Shown here: one piece after another, positions 1 through 11,277 of the stretch
Position numbering within the stretch: position 1 is the stretch's first letter
How the letters are laid out: every line of letters starts with the position of its first letter
Origin: Tricholoma matsutake
Taxonomy: Eukaryota > Basidiomycota > Agaricomycetes > Agaricales > Tricholomataceae
Length of the DNA stretch: 64,000 nt
Assembly (NCBI GenBank): GCA_026075535.2
Contig: AP026538.1
Span: forward strand, 6,634,001 to 6,698,000
Direction: 5' to 3'
The notes under the pieces: generated by a model
The model's input: only the letters and a program-made list of their open reading frames with translations
What the model was told of the DNA's origin: nothing
Database searches by the model: none
Made by a program: the position numbers and the translations under genes

Positions 1-893
1 AATAGAGAATCCAGCCACTTCGTCTGATTTCCTCAAGTCTGAGAGGAAGCTGGAAATTGTCCTTGAGATGTAGGAATAAAGGGTGTGAGGACAATACGGA
101 CAGCAAGAAGGGATTGCGGTTAATCTTGGGAGCATTGGGGTCCTTGGGCTTTCGGAACCTAAACTTGCCACGAGCTACTCTACGCCTGTTTATTTCCTTG
201 AGAATACGGGGATCGATGCTGTCGAACCATTTCAAGGACTCCTTCGCCCGCTGTTCACGCAGAGAAGCTGCATCTTCTGAATATTGCTGACATGCATAGA
301 GGCAGTCAGTACCATTGCACGAGCATCCAGAAAAGTTGCGAAAGAGAGGAATGCTGACCTGCTTCTCGTGCTCTGGAAGGGTTCTCCAGTTGACCGCAGC
401 ATCCTTGAATATCTCTTGCATGGATTTAGTGGTCGGCGATACGTCTGTGATGTGTTTTTGTACGTATAGACCATACCCACTGGCTGATCGTTTAGGCTTT
501 CGGGCGGTTGTTACGGGAATAATCACTAAACCGAAGTAGGAATACAGGTAAGGGAGCAAGTGAGAAATAAAATATACCTCTCTTTGGCTTGACAGACGCC
601 TTCTTCTTTAGGGGCGTTTTCTTCTTGGTGAGTGTTTTCTTCTTGGTGGGTGTTTTCTTCTTCGCAGTGACGCGTTTTTCGGATGTAGATTTCTTCTTGG
701 AAGCAGTATGTGTTACCTTTGCGACTGATTTCTTTGCTGTTCCAGTAGTGGCCAAAGCAAGACGTGATGTAGTCAAGAAGGAACGCGTCTGAAAGTGAGA
801 CAAGAAAAGACGACGCGATAAAGCAAGTGTAGTTACGGAGAGAGTAGGAGAGATGATCCTAGCGCCGAACCGTAAACCAATAAACGAGAACAT
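1..893 (-). CDS. Mitochondrial HMG-box DNA-binding protein (Abf2/TFAM-like), 3' end outside window
   Basis: Probably packages or transcribes mitochondrial DNA. Exon 1 (893-578) begins with an arginine- and serine-rich, acid-free leader that looks like a mitochondrial presequence. A strongly basic tract of repeated KKKTP/TKKK units follows. After an intron at 526-577, exon 2 (525-359) encodes most of an HMG box (SGYGLYVQKH, then FKDAAVNWRTLPEHEKQ). After an intron at 287-358 the box ends with QYSEDAASLREQR. The linker RFRKPKDPNAPK and NPFLL then open a second HMG box that runs to the window edge. A further short intron may lie near 66-101. Two tandem boxes behind a mitochondrial leader fit the Abf2/TFAM layout. 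The start is the only in-frame Met before the leader. Exact orthology is inferred, because the C-terminus is missing. Confidence 0.78.
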
Positions 894-1007
894 GTCGTGG
901 TTATTATAAAAAAAACAAAAACTTATGGATGGGTTGGTTGAAATCTGAAAAGCACGGCAGGAGGTTTATGGTCACTGTTTGGATGTGTTTATTTTCAACA
1001 CATTTCA

Positions 1008-1964
1008 ATGGCCCTCCCCATATCACAGCTTGAATCTCTTAAATTCAAGGCAAATCAGATCATAGATTCTATTCAAGGTCTCCAGCGCACTATAGAAGCA
1101 GGTCACCAGGCTGTCATGCCTGCTTGGCCTGATATTCTGAGCAAATACAATCTTCTCCTTTCTCAGACCCACAGTTTCTCTACGAGTCTCATGGGCAACC
1201 CTTCTCTGCAAGCGCCTGCCGGGGGACGGGTAAATCCATTCGAGAAGATAGCGTTACACCCAAACGTTAGCATGACGGACGCGCAGCTCGATGGAGAAGT
1301 GATTCCGTTGTTGAGAAACCAGCAGACAATGGATGTCCTGAGGATGGAGAACGAGACTGTTCGGTGCCTTGCTGAACATATGGTTACGAAAGGATCGGTT
1401 GGCGTACTTAATGGCGTGGGGCCTTCTCCGCGTGATATGACAGCGAGTGGCTATGGATATGCAAATGGGATGAGAGCAGCAAAGAAGGTGGAGTACGAAG
1501 ATGTATTGGCGGAATGTGACGAAATACGTAGTGCCCATGACCGACGCGTCGAGCGGGCTGTGAGGGCCGTTACCATGTTGCGGGATAAATTCGAATGGAA
1601 GCAACGTGTCGAGGTCGAGGTTGAAGAGCCAGAGGAGCTAGAATGGGACCCCAGACTTCACATGCAGCAGACCAATACCGACAATCACCTTAATGGAGGT
1701 GTAAATGGTGGCGAGGACGAGATGGGCGCGGATAATGGCGAAGACGGCACCGGCGATGTTGGGATGGAGTCACCTGAGGGTGGAAGCAGTGATGAAAACG
1801 AAGTGGAGGGTGCGCTAGTCCATTCTATGATGGATGGCACCAATTCGCCTACGTCGGCAACCGTGCAAATGCCACCGTCGAGTGGGATGGCGGTGGCGCT
1901 TGCTAACAGCACAAGTTACGATGTTCCAATGGTCACCGGTATGCCAAATGGAACAGGTCCATGA
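1008..1964 (+). CDS. MED8: Mediator complex subunit 8
   Basis: A single uninterrupted frame of 318 residues. Med8 belongs to the head module of Mediator and bridges activators and RNA polymerase II in the nucleus. Residues 1-125 carry the family pattern: an N-terminal helix (LESLKFKANQIIDSIQGLQ), a WPDILSKYNLLLSQ segment, a short PFEKIALHP strand, and then EVIPLLRNQQTMDVLRMENE. The remainder is predicted helical to about residue 215, followed by an acidic, Gly/Ser/Asn-rich tail with no recognised domain. The start ATG lies 114 bases from the divergent HMG-box gene start, so the two share a short upstream region. The identity rests on the N-terminal family pattern. The tail is typical of fungal Med8 length variation. 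Confidence 0.8.
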   Translation: MALPISQLESLKFKANQIIDSIQGLQRTIEAGHQAVMPAWPDILSKYNLLLSQTHSFSTSLMGNPSLQAPAGGRVNPFEKIALHPNVSMTDAQLDGEVIPLLRNQQTMDVLRMENETVRCLAEHMVTKGSVGVLNGVGPSPRDMTASGYGYANGMRAAKKVEYEDVLAECDEIRSAHDRRVERAVRAVTMLRDKFEWKQRVEVEVEEPEELEWDPRLHMQQTNTDNHLNGGVNGGEDEMGADNGEDGTGDVGMESPEGGSSDENEVEGALVHSMMDGTNSPTSATVQMPPSSGMAVALANSTSYDVPMVTGMPNGTGP

Positions 1965-2623
1965 CGTGTGGCAACCTCGCACATTGAGGTGCGCCACTTT
2001 CTAATGAGTCTCCTCTTCTTTCTAATTGAAACTTCAAATAACCTATAATGACATAATAGTTGCCACATTGTGACTTCTCTTTGAGGACAAGGAAAAGTTC
2101 GAGACAGTTTTGATATTGTCTGTCTTCCAACGGCAGCTAAGATCTGACGTGATCCAATACCAAGATGGGCGCTTCCAAAACATTCCAATCGCACCCATCC
2201 ATAAATGATTTTACTGCTTTTAAACCAAATCTAACCTGAAAACATGGATGCTTACCCTTTCACCAATCTCAACAGCTGCACCGCCCACCCATAACCTTTG
2301 GTCCGAGGACAAGTCTGACTTATTCGACAAAGTAATATGGAAGAGAAGTCTGTCGATCGATCGTGCTTCCGTCTATGATCACCATCACGTATCTCCAACA
2401 TGACATTTCGACCCGCGTTCCTTTCCATCTCGTTTTGAAATCTTTGACCACTTGGGTATGGAGCAATCGTAGTGCGATCGTCGCGTAGTGTGTTCCGCTC
2501 CTAATAGCGCGAATTCTACTGCTGCAAAGTACATAAAGCCCCACCAGCTCTACTTTTACTTCTTGTGTTCTGCCTCCTCAAGCCCCGCTATCTTTTCCTT
2601 CTTGCTCGTCACCCGCTCTCAAG
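1965..2623. other. Intergenic region, MED8 to first CPL1-like gene
   Basis: I see no gene here. The right part holds the presumed promoter of the CPL1-like gene, with a weak TATA-like TACATAAAG about 95 bases before its ATG. Short open frames on both strands lack splice continuity or family similarity. Confidence 0.5.
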
Positions 2624-3857
2624 ATGCGTCTAGTTATCACACTCCTGTTTTTATTCGCAGGGGTTTTATCTTTACCATCCATCGCTTCCTCGTATATCCT
2701 AGACACTAGCCCTAATGCTAACCGCAATTCTGTCTCCCGTTCTAGAGTTATTGCACAGCGCCAACATCGGATCCGTCGCGCTGAGGTTGATATATGCATC
2801 TCTATTACCAGCACGACGTTCTTGTCGCAGGAAAGAATTGTCAACGCAGCCCTAGAGAATATTCAAATTTGTGTCTGTCTTAGCGTGGGTGTTGAATGTG
2901 TCGGAGATCTCGTAGGACTCACCTTTTCGCATAGAATCTCGATATCTGGCTTGATATCAACATCGACGCCAAACGATTGACCCGCGTACTTGGGAGACCG
3001 CGTGTGAAACAGATTCTCCAAACGATAGTAAGCAATCCCCTCATCCTTGGAACAAACTAACCCACAGATCTTAAATAGTTTACAGGCGGCGTTGACTCCC
3101 GGGTACATGGTCATATCATTTGATTGCCTGACTCTACTGAGTAATCTCCATTAGGAATGTATCCTCCCCACCCATGCGCACCACATTTGTCGGAGTGGTG
3201 ACCCTTGTGCATTCGAGTGCCAAGATAACTACACCGAAGAAGATGGCGAATGTGCCTGTTTGCTTCCGTTCCAGGATTGTAATGGCATATGCGGTGCTTT
3301 CCCCAACGTACGTTCCCTAATGTCATTTTCTGTGCGGATCTTATATCTATCTCCAGGGCTGTGGCACGGCGGCTCCTGTCTCTACTCGTCACAAACGCCG
3401 CAGCATCCCGATTACGACGCTTGTTCAGGCTAAGCATACCTGTAATATATATGAATCTGTCTGTGGTATCCCTGGACGCGAAGACACACTCGACTTTGAG
3501 TGTGTCGATACTCGCGAAACGCTGGACAGCTGTGCGTGTCGGACTCGTCTAGTGTACTTCGTTTTTTTACATACGCTGACGTCCCGTATAACAGGCGGCG
3601 GTTGTCTCGCTCCCCACCCTTTTTACGAGTCATATCCTACCACAGTAAGAGGTGTAGAATGTGGTCGTCTGCCTGGCGTCATCTCTGCTAGCTGTTCTAA
3701 TTCTCGATGTGTCGTTTCGCATTGCAGAGAGGGCCTGCAGCCGAGTGCTGACAAAACCGTGTGTGTATCCGGTAGCTCCAACCTCCACCAGCTTGTTGTC
3801 GGTGGATTTGGGTCCCGGCCGATAAAGCAACATCAAGAGTCTGTCTTCCGAGTTTAA
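2624..3857 (+). CDS. Secreted CPL1-like cysteine-rich protein (copy A)
   Basis: Five or six exons: 2624-2884, 2935-3027, 3155-3307, 3357-3531 and 3595-3857, with a possible tiny exon inside 3028-3154. Residues 1-22 form a signal peptide (MRLVITLLFLFAG...). The C-terminal half carries the CPL1-like cysteine pattern found in basidiomycete secreted proteins: C..SGDPCAFEC, CACLLPFQDCNGICG, SVCGIPGRED, FECVDTRETLDSCGGC, then VECGRLPGV and SCSNSRCVVSHC. In Cryptococcus, CPL1 is a secreted protein connected with capsule and host interaction. The role here is unknown and may concern the cell surface or secretion. Every exon aligns with the downstream paralogue in sequence and phase, which is the strongest support for the model. 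It ends soon after the conserved domain, unlike copy B. Confidence 0.75.
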
Positions 3858-4916
3858 TATTCCCTCGCTGTTATCGGCTTGGCTCTGGTGATTAAACTAG
3901 ACTTTTAGATGACTGGATTTCATGTCGGGTCCACCCCAATTTCACCCCCATGCCTCTTGCCTCCTTTTGAGTATGCGCTATCCCTACTGCATTCTTAAGC
4001 GACATTGTAACTTCATCCTTTTATCACTGGTTGTATAGATGATGTAAACATCTGTTTACCTCGGAGCTGCGTTTTAGCCAGTTAAATAAACCTAACATCA
4101 CAAGCCAAGACTTAGACTTGCTATACTGACTAGACACAAGTTAATTTCAAAACACTCCATGGGAATATACTCTGGCAAAGCTTGAAACCTGCCATGCTAA
4201 GTGCCCGAGATCCGGTCCTGGCTACAATTCTAGTTGAAAGTGAAATATGCGTCGATGGCCACAGCGCTTCATTATCTTGAAGAGAGTAAGACGTCAACCT
4301 ACACGAGGGAAGCGCGTGAATTTGAATTTGAAATAAAGCTCATCACGGTCAGGTGACTTATAAACTCGATCACGTACTTTGAGTGTTGTGTAATTCAATA
4401 TCTACATAATCATAAGTTGCGGTCGATATTATAAGAATATTAACGTTACGAGATTTGTGATATATCTAGTGCTGCTTTCCCGAAATTACTACTGATTCTT
4501 GCGTTATTGATGCGCACGATGGACGAAGAGGGCCCGCTACTTCCTTTGCTAGAACTCGGCGAATAGTACGCCAGTGATGAAATGCTCAGATCTTTCTCTG
4601 TCCCTGTGCATCCTCCGACAAAACAACAGTTCGAGTCGAAGAGGACCGGAAACACCGTGCTTATGATCGTGGAGCGATACTTAGTATGGTATATGGTAAT
4701 AACAAGCTATATATAGTAAGTGAATTACGGCTTTAGTATTCGTAAATAATTCTGTGAATAACACTGTTTGATGTTTGACGCGTCGCAATCGAAACTCCGC
4801 CTCACAGGCTGCCCGCCGTGACATATATAAACCTGCACACCTCTTACCTTTCCCTCTGTTATCGCCACCACCAATCCAAAAGACTTCCCTTTCAGACTCA
4901 GTCTGACGCCAGACCG
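3858..4916. other. Intergenic region between the CPL1-like paralogues
   Basis: About 1.06 kb of AT-richer DNA with no supported gene. A 69-codon minus-strand frame at 4446-4655 has no splice context or similarity I recognise. The right end is the promoter of copy B. Confidence 0.5.
4824..4830 (+). promoter_or_regulatory. TATA box of CPL1-like copy B
   Basis: TATATAA lies 87 bases before the chosen ATG at 4917. It is followed by a pyrimidine-rich leader (CTTACCTTTCCCTCTG), as expected for a strongly expressed fungal gene. An upstream in-frame ATG at 4818 precedes this box and was rejected as the start. Confidence 0.5.
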
Positions 4917-7900
4917 ATGCGTCTCGCTATCACGTTCCTTGTCTCCATCCTTGCTGTGGTGACGTTTTCCTTCTCTCCCGCCTCCGCCCTCCATCATTCA
5001 CGCGCCAAGGGGCTCAGCAAACACGGCAGTCTCAGGGCTCCCGCTCCACAACCTATCGCACGACGTCAATACCACGCTCGGCGCGACCTCATTGACAGCT
5101 GTATCTCTCTGGACGCAGGCATTCTTGCCTCCGTCTTCAACCTTCTCAAACCTTTAAACATCGACCTCCATCTCTGTCTGTGTCTCAAAGTAAGGTCCTG
5201 TTGAGCTCGCGTCTCAGTTTTTTTTTTCATTAATTGACCGTTCCCCTAGGACCTGGACATCTTCCTGGATACCGACGTGAGGGCCACGGTCCTCTCAGAG
5301 CTCCTTGGCGGCAGGGACAAACTCGAAGCCTTCCTTAAACTTCTCGTAGGCGCACTCCTCTCTTCACTGCTTGGTATTAGGACTCAACTGAACCCCAAAA
5401 GATCAACGACAAAAGCCATGGTCAGCAGTGCATCCTTCCATCTCATGCCATCCGGGCCTGTGTCTCTGGTGATCCTTGCGCTTTCACATGCAAACCGCCT
5501 TACGTCAAGGTTGGAAATGCTTGTGTCTGCAAACAGCCGTTGATGGAATGCAACGGGCAATGTGGTAGTTTCCCAAGCGTAGGTGTTCCGCTTTGGATAT
5601 ATATCTGCGCAGTGCTTCGTTGTAAAAGCGCATACAACGACGATCTCGTTTGAAAAAAAAAACGAGGCGATTCATTATTGCGCATATACTTGACTTTTGA
5701 CAACCTCCTCACATGTTCGCTAATTCGCCATGCTTTGTCTCATAGGGTTGTGGCTCTGCGGTCCCTCGCTTGCAAAAAAGAACACGCGTTCCAGGGAAAA
5801 TTCCGATTACCACTCTTTCTGAAGCACAGGATTCTTGTAAGCCCAACGAGAGCGTTTGTGGAATCGTTGGCAGAGAAGACACGATGTCATTTGAGTGTAT
5901 TGATACCAAAATTGCTTTGGACAGCTGTATGTTTGCCTAATTTCTTGTGTTGCTGAGACTGACTTCCACGGCCAGGTGGTGGTTGTATGACACCCCATCC
6001 ATTTTTTGAATCTCATCGTTCCACAGCGAAAGGAATAGATTGTGGTCGTTTGCCTGGCGTCTTAGGAGCAAGGTGCTCCAATTCCAAGTGTATTGTCAGC
6101 CAGTGTGTGGGTAGTTGGAAGTTCAGTCACGACAACAGCGAATGTGTCAATGCGTCCTTTGTCCCTGAGCTAGCAATCAATCCGGGTGCTGGGAGCCTGA
6201 GGATGAGGAGAGAGAGGCGACGCGATGAACCACTAGCTAGTACCGACGCGAGTGTTGTCGTCAACTCGGCCTTGTTGCCACAGCTCACGGCGTTGGTGAA
6301 TCACGTTCTCGATCTTGATCAAGCTTCTTCAGATGTACGCGCTTCGTCTCAAGGTTCAGGTTCTTCCCCATCCATAGATCATGCCCATCTTATCAACGCC
6401 GTCAACGAGGCAACTAGTGATATCCTCAAATCGCCCACAGTTGCAAGTGTCGACAAGCTTGTGCATACTAGCACGCTTCTCAAGGATTTGCTCGGTGGGT
6501 GTGGGTGTGTTGATGCACTTGGACTAGGCTCGCTCGTGCATTATCTGGATAAGGTCATCGATGCTGCACTTGCCCTACAAAAATGGTGTGAAGACAACCC
6601 GATGACGGTGCCGGCACACCCTTCTGGCTCGGGCCATGGCTCTTCCACCCCGCCAAATACATCAAACGGTGCGACAGTTCTCGGTCTGGACGATCTTCTT
6701 GCTGGTCTGCTTTTGAGTTCGGTCAAGTCTCATGTCGATGTCGAGGGACTGGGATCGGGTCTGAACAAGCCTTTGAATGATCTCCTGAACAGTCTTGAGA
6801 TTGGGCCTGCAAATGTTCATCCGCGGACTTTGGACCAGGCATCCACGAACGTCAGCTTGAATACCAACGTTCAGGTAGATAAGGCTATTCTCAACCAAAT
6901 CAACGCACTCGCGACGCTTGTCATTCAGCTCAAAAATGATTCGCGACTGCCTACGCCTGCCTTCGACAGTTCTTCCGTCGCTCTCGCCGCCCCCGGCCGT
7001 CTACCTGGACCTGTCCCACCCATCGACGAAAACTTAGTCGATGCTATCATTCAGGCGACTGCAAGCCTCCTCAAATCTGCATACGTCTCCTCGTTACTCG
7101 TTAACCTCAACATGCTGATCGATGTCAATTCTCTTGTTGCGAGCACTCTTGCGGGTTGTGGATGTGTCGACGATTTAGGCTTGGCGAAGTTTGTGGAAGA
7201 TTTGGAAAAAGTTATTGCCGCGACGCTGGCGATGAAGGACTGGTGTGCACATCATCCTGTTGTTGTTGGGCCGTCTTCTGGGTCTGGACCGTCAAGCAAC
7301 ATGCCCAGTCCTCACGCCCATGGACACGACGACATTCTAGGAGTTCCTATCGACCTCGGCCTAGAAGATCTTCTGACTGACTTGGGACTCGACGTGAAGG
7401 GCGACGTCGATACGAACGTTGAGCTGCAAGGCTTTGTCAACTCGTTGGTGCAAGTTGTGCTCGATCTTCAGGGTGACTCGGCGTCGCTTCCTTCGTCTCC
7501 TTCGCTACCGCCTCACCCCAGCACTGGTCCTCACGATCCCCACGCGGTTGTCAGTCAGGGTCTGGTCGACGCAGTTATCCAGGCTACAGGGTCCCTTCTT
7601 TACTCAGCAACAGACTCTGAACTCCTCTCCAACGTCGATGCTCTGCTCAAGATCAATGCTGTGCTTGGTAACGCGCTAAGCGGGTGTGAATGCGTTGATG
7701 ATCTAGGATTGGGACATTTGGTGGAGGATGTGGAACAGATTGTGAAGGCTGCACTTGCCGTTAAAAACTGGTGTAACGGTCATGGCAGCCCTACTTCTAG
7801 TTCAGGTGGGACTGGTAATCACGTTTCTCCGTCTACGCCCGTCAGCATCAACGCAGAGGACCTCCTCAAATCGCTTGGTTTAAATAGTCTCATCAAGGTC

Positions 7901-7990
7901 GATGGTATCGTTAGTGGGCTGGGCAATACAATCAGCCAACCTGTCAACTCCCTGATCGCAAGTTTAGGGTTAGGAGGTATGAAGCGGTGA
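4917..7990 (+). CDS. Secreted CPL1-like protein with three-module C-terminal extension (copy B)
   Basis: Exons 4917-5189, 5250-5345, 5381-5578, 5746-5926 and 5976-7990 give about 920 residues. A signal peptide (MRLAITFLVSILAVV) is followed by a region matching copy A (DLDIFLDTD, LLGGRDKLEAFLKLL). The CPL1-like cysteine domain comes next: SGDPCAFTC, CVCKQPLMECNGQCG, SVCGIVGRED, FECIDTKIALDSCGGC, IDCGRLPGV, CSNSKCIVSQC. Copy A ends shortly after this point, but here about 600 residues continue in the last exon. They form three related helical modules, each with GC(G/E)CVD(A/D)LGL and, about 25 residues on, a Trp-Cys pair, separated by Ser/Pro/Gly/His-rich linkers. The ATG was chosen at the signal peptide, downstream of the TATA box. 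The intron at 5346-5380 is only 35 nt and the one at 5579-5745 is long, so those junctions are the least certain. Likely extracellular or wall-associated; function unknown. Confidence 0.75.
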
Positions 7991-8719
7991 TTTGGGCAAT
8001 AATTGTGTTGAGTTCCCTTGCTGTGTTTTTGTGCGTCATCCAGCTTCTCGTCCGTTTATTTCGAGTTCACGAAAGTTCAATAGGTCTCGTCCAATGTATC
8101 TATATAGCGACCTGTGATTTGTTTCGTTTGATTGCATTAATTCTAGTGTACACTTCTTTCGTCGCGTACTACATACCTTCAAGTTCGTGTTGTTGGATTC
8201 CTCAACCTTTTCTTTTGTTTATTTTTGAGCCACGCGGAATGTGCACGCGTCTGTAGATTAGCTGTGTATGACGACTGCGCTGACGATAACTTCCAGTCAC
8301 CGGTCCCGGTCAGGAGCGGTCAGGATCAATAAAGTTTTCCGTTTATTTCCTTCTTCCCGAGTCTTTCGGAATTTCCTTGAGAACCGGAAATTTATTGAGG
8401 CACCATTTATATGGCAGGCCGCCGCCACTCTACAAAACTTGTACAATACATGACGATCTCGACATCTGAATTCCAGAATTCAAACAGAGCGTGGCCCAGC
8501 AGCATATATACTGGATAAATCAAGTCTTCGGCGTGTCCCACAGCAAGGATTCTAAGCATATCCTGAGAACCGATTGATTCTAATATTCTACGTCCATTAG
8601 TCACGTTAACTGGCAGAACAACATGATATATGTTCTCACCCCCCATCAAGTTGCATATGTATGACGAACCACGACTATTTGGCCGTCGGAATCGTCATTC
8701 GTAAGATATATACTTTCGT
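7991..8719. other. Intergenic region between convergent genes
   Basis: The 3' flanks of CPL1-like copy B and the desaturase meet here. No gene, stable RNA or long repeat seen. Confidence 0.5.
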
Positions 8720-10239
8720 TCACTCGTTTAATCTCTCTGCGATGTAGAGTCGTTGTGCAGTTGGGATGTTGGTACAACTTAATTTTTCCACACCACCCTC
8801 TAGAATGCCTATTCGCATCATTGAAAGCAGCTATTGGAAACAAGGGTAAATTTCAGATGAGATCAATGACTATGACATTGAACATACATTATGTGCAGCA
8901 TTCGAATGTGCATAGATACCTCCGAAAAAGGAGGCAGTCACATCTTCACCTGAGTTCTCCAAAAGAAAACGAGATCCACCTGGATGCTTGTCAATGAATG
9001 ATGAAACATCGTGTATGAACCCAGAAATTAGAATCAAAGTCCTTTCTGTGGACTCTTTTCGAACTGTAGACGTAGAGTTGTTATTCATCGACACAGAACA
9101 TCGAGATCTCTGCAGCTCACATGTTTCCCACGAAATGACAGGCAGTTGCTCCGATGGTACTGGCCATGTCAAAGAATTCTGTAACCTTTGCAGTTCCTTC
9201 AACTTCATCGTTAATGCACCTTTTTCGATTTCGTTGGAAGGAAACACTCGTAGATGAGTTGCCAAACCAATCTTGCTGCAGATCGCAATGAACCACTTCG
9301 TAGGATCATACTGGTACCAACGGAAAGCATTCCTGTAATCCATCGGGAATTGGTGGTGAAAGTTATGATACCCTTCGCCCATTGTTAAGATGGCAGAGAG
9401 CAGATGATCGCGAGCGGTAAGAGCATCATCGTAGGAAGTAGAACCCAGAGAATGTGCAATAGAATTTATGAAAAACGTGCTCTGCCGGTATAATTTCAAA
9501 CGCATTAGTTGTTGGAATTGGATCATTGACCAGAACACTAACATGATGAGCAATGTTTAATCGCAATGCTCCCGAAAAGCAGAACCCTCCAACCCAATCA
9601 TTCCACAGGAGCCCCGGTATGATCGTGGGGAGGACAATGCCAAAGATCGGTGCAAGATAAAGATACCAACGGTGCTGCCACTGGATGAGAGAATTCTGTC
9701 GAAGGTCAGAGATGTCCGCTCTTCCAGAGGAAAGCTTGGACTTGAAGACCATCCAACCTATGTGTGTCCAGAGAAAACCGCGAGTCGCGTCATAGGGATC
9801 AAGGTCGGTATCTGTGTGACGGTGATGAGCCCGATGAGCCCGAGCCCACCAGTAACAAGAGCCCTGCACGGCACTTGTACCACCACAAATCAAAAAGATT
9901 TGCAATGGTAGGGATGCATTATAGGACCGGTGCGACCATAACCGATGATAACCTGGACAAAAACATAGTGAGAATGCCACATGTTTTCAAATAAAGATCA
10001 TACCAGCAGTGATACCTGTGAAGCGGTAGAGCTGTCAGACTAACTGCAAAACAACCGAGACAGATTTCACCTAGCATAGAGAAAACATAGTATAGCATAG
10101 CGTACACGAAGGTTGCGCGACGAAAAGGCGCAACGAGCAAGCCATATCCCGCAATCATCGGGATGATGGTAAGCACGAAAACATTGAACCAGCGCACACC
10201 GACGATTGGTGGAAAGTTGTTACTGAAGGGCACAGGCAT
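8720..10239 (-). CDS. OLE1: Acyl-CoA delta-9-type desaturase with C-terminal cytochrome b5 domain
   Basis: Introduces a double bond into saturated acyl-CoA at the ER membrane. Three histidine boxes are visible: HRLWSH (exon starting at 9952), HRAHH with the conserved WARAHRAHHRHTD context, and HNFHH within GEGYHNFHHQFP. An NSIAHSLG element precedes the last box. Hydrophobic stretches lie before and between the boxes. The C-terminus is a fused cytochrome b5 domain with the haem motif HPGG and a second ligand region (HSNAAHN). It finishes in LLSMMRIGILEGG after an intron and stops at 8720. The first exon (10239-10087) ends at a weak GTTTTC donor, followed by a 28-nt exon at 10004-10031 encoding LYRFTGITA. 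The start ATG is the best in-frame choice, but an extra upstream exon ending near 10360 cannot be excluded. Order and motifs match yeast Ole1. Confidence 0.85.
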
Positions 10240-11277
10240 CGGTCTAGCAGTATACTTTGAAAGTGTTGTCACGCTCGATAGTAAGAAAATGAATTGTGAG
10301 TCGGGCGCTCCGAGATTTTCGACACAGGATATAAAGCATTTTAGAGCGGACTTACACAAGTTTTAGAGGAGATGATTCTCTTTGTGATCACCACATCCGA
10401 GTCTTGCCAGTCCTCGAGATAACTTGATATAGCAGACCGCACTCCGCTTTCCTTTAAGAAGGCTCAGAGAAAGAAGATGTCGTAAAGCATAAACAGGTCA
10501 TGCCCGTCTGTCAAAATCGTGGGCGGTGTATCGCTGCTATCAGCGCCATATCTTGGAGGCGCTTAAAATAACACAGGCATCAAACACGAGAAGATTTTTG
10601 GGACCACAGCCCACGGGTCTCCGTTTTTTTAGCCTCCCAGCCCTGAAGGGATGATATATGACATGAAGTGGGTTGACAGGTCCCAGCGATAGCGCACAGA
10701 TGCCTCTCGTTCCGAATCCGAAGCATGACTTCCATCAGACGGTGTAAAACTGAGGTTAAACGTTAAAAGTAAACAAGCACTTACTTTTATGGACCGTGCG
10801 TACCTTGAGACTTACCCTTCTCAACCAATTCTCAACGTCTTGCAGGTTGACCTAGTAGATTTCCCTCGTTGTTTTGCCTGGCCTCTCGGGATGATACTAA
10901 CGACACGTGAGAGGACCAGAAGGTAGGATATTTGTCGCGTCGGTATTATATAAAGCCCGTTCGCTATGGTAGCACTGTGTATACTTCAGAATTTTCAGTT
11001 GCGGGTTCTTAATGGGAACGAGGGTGCAATAATAGCACATCGCCGGCCTTTGCCGGACCGGCGACCTTGGTCTGGTGCTCGTATACATTCGTTACATTTA
11101 TCCAACTTCTATCGAACTTCCAATAATTATGTACCACTTGACTCTTCTCGGAAACGTTTGCCGTTTATGTCCTAATATGTTCCGAACGGTTATAAACACT
11201 CAGTCCCCGGCTCCAAGATGGAAGAGACCCCCAAATCCAAGGAACTTGCTCACTCTACGGCGAGGGCTTCAGCTGCC
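10240..11277. other. Divergent intergenic region, desaturase / SMP-30 gene
   Basis: About 1 kb between two diverging genes, so it should hold both promoters. TATATAAAG at about 10948 is a TATA candidate, but it is over 300 bases from the SMP-30 gene ATG. No gene recognised. Confidence 0.45.

Noticed and set aside
4446..4655. Small minus-strand frame upstream of CPL1-like copy B
   Set aside because: Low-complexity Ser-rich translation without a start context, exons or similarity.
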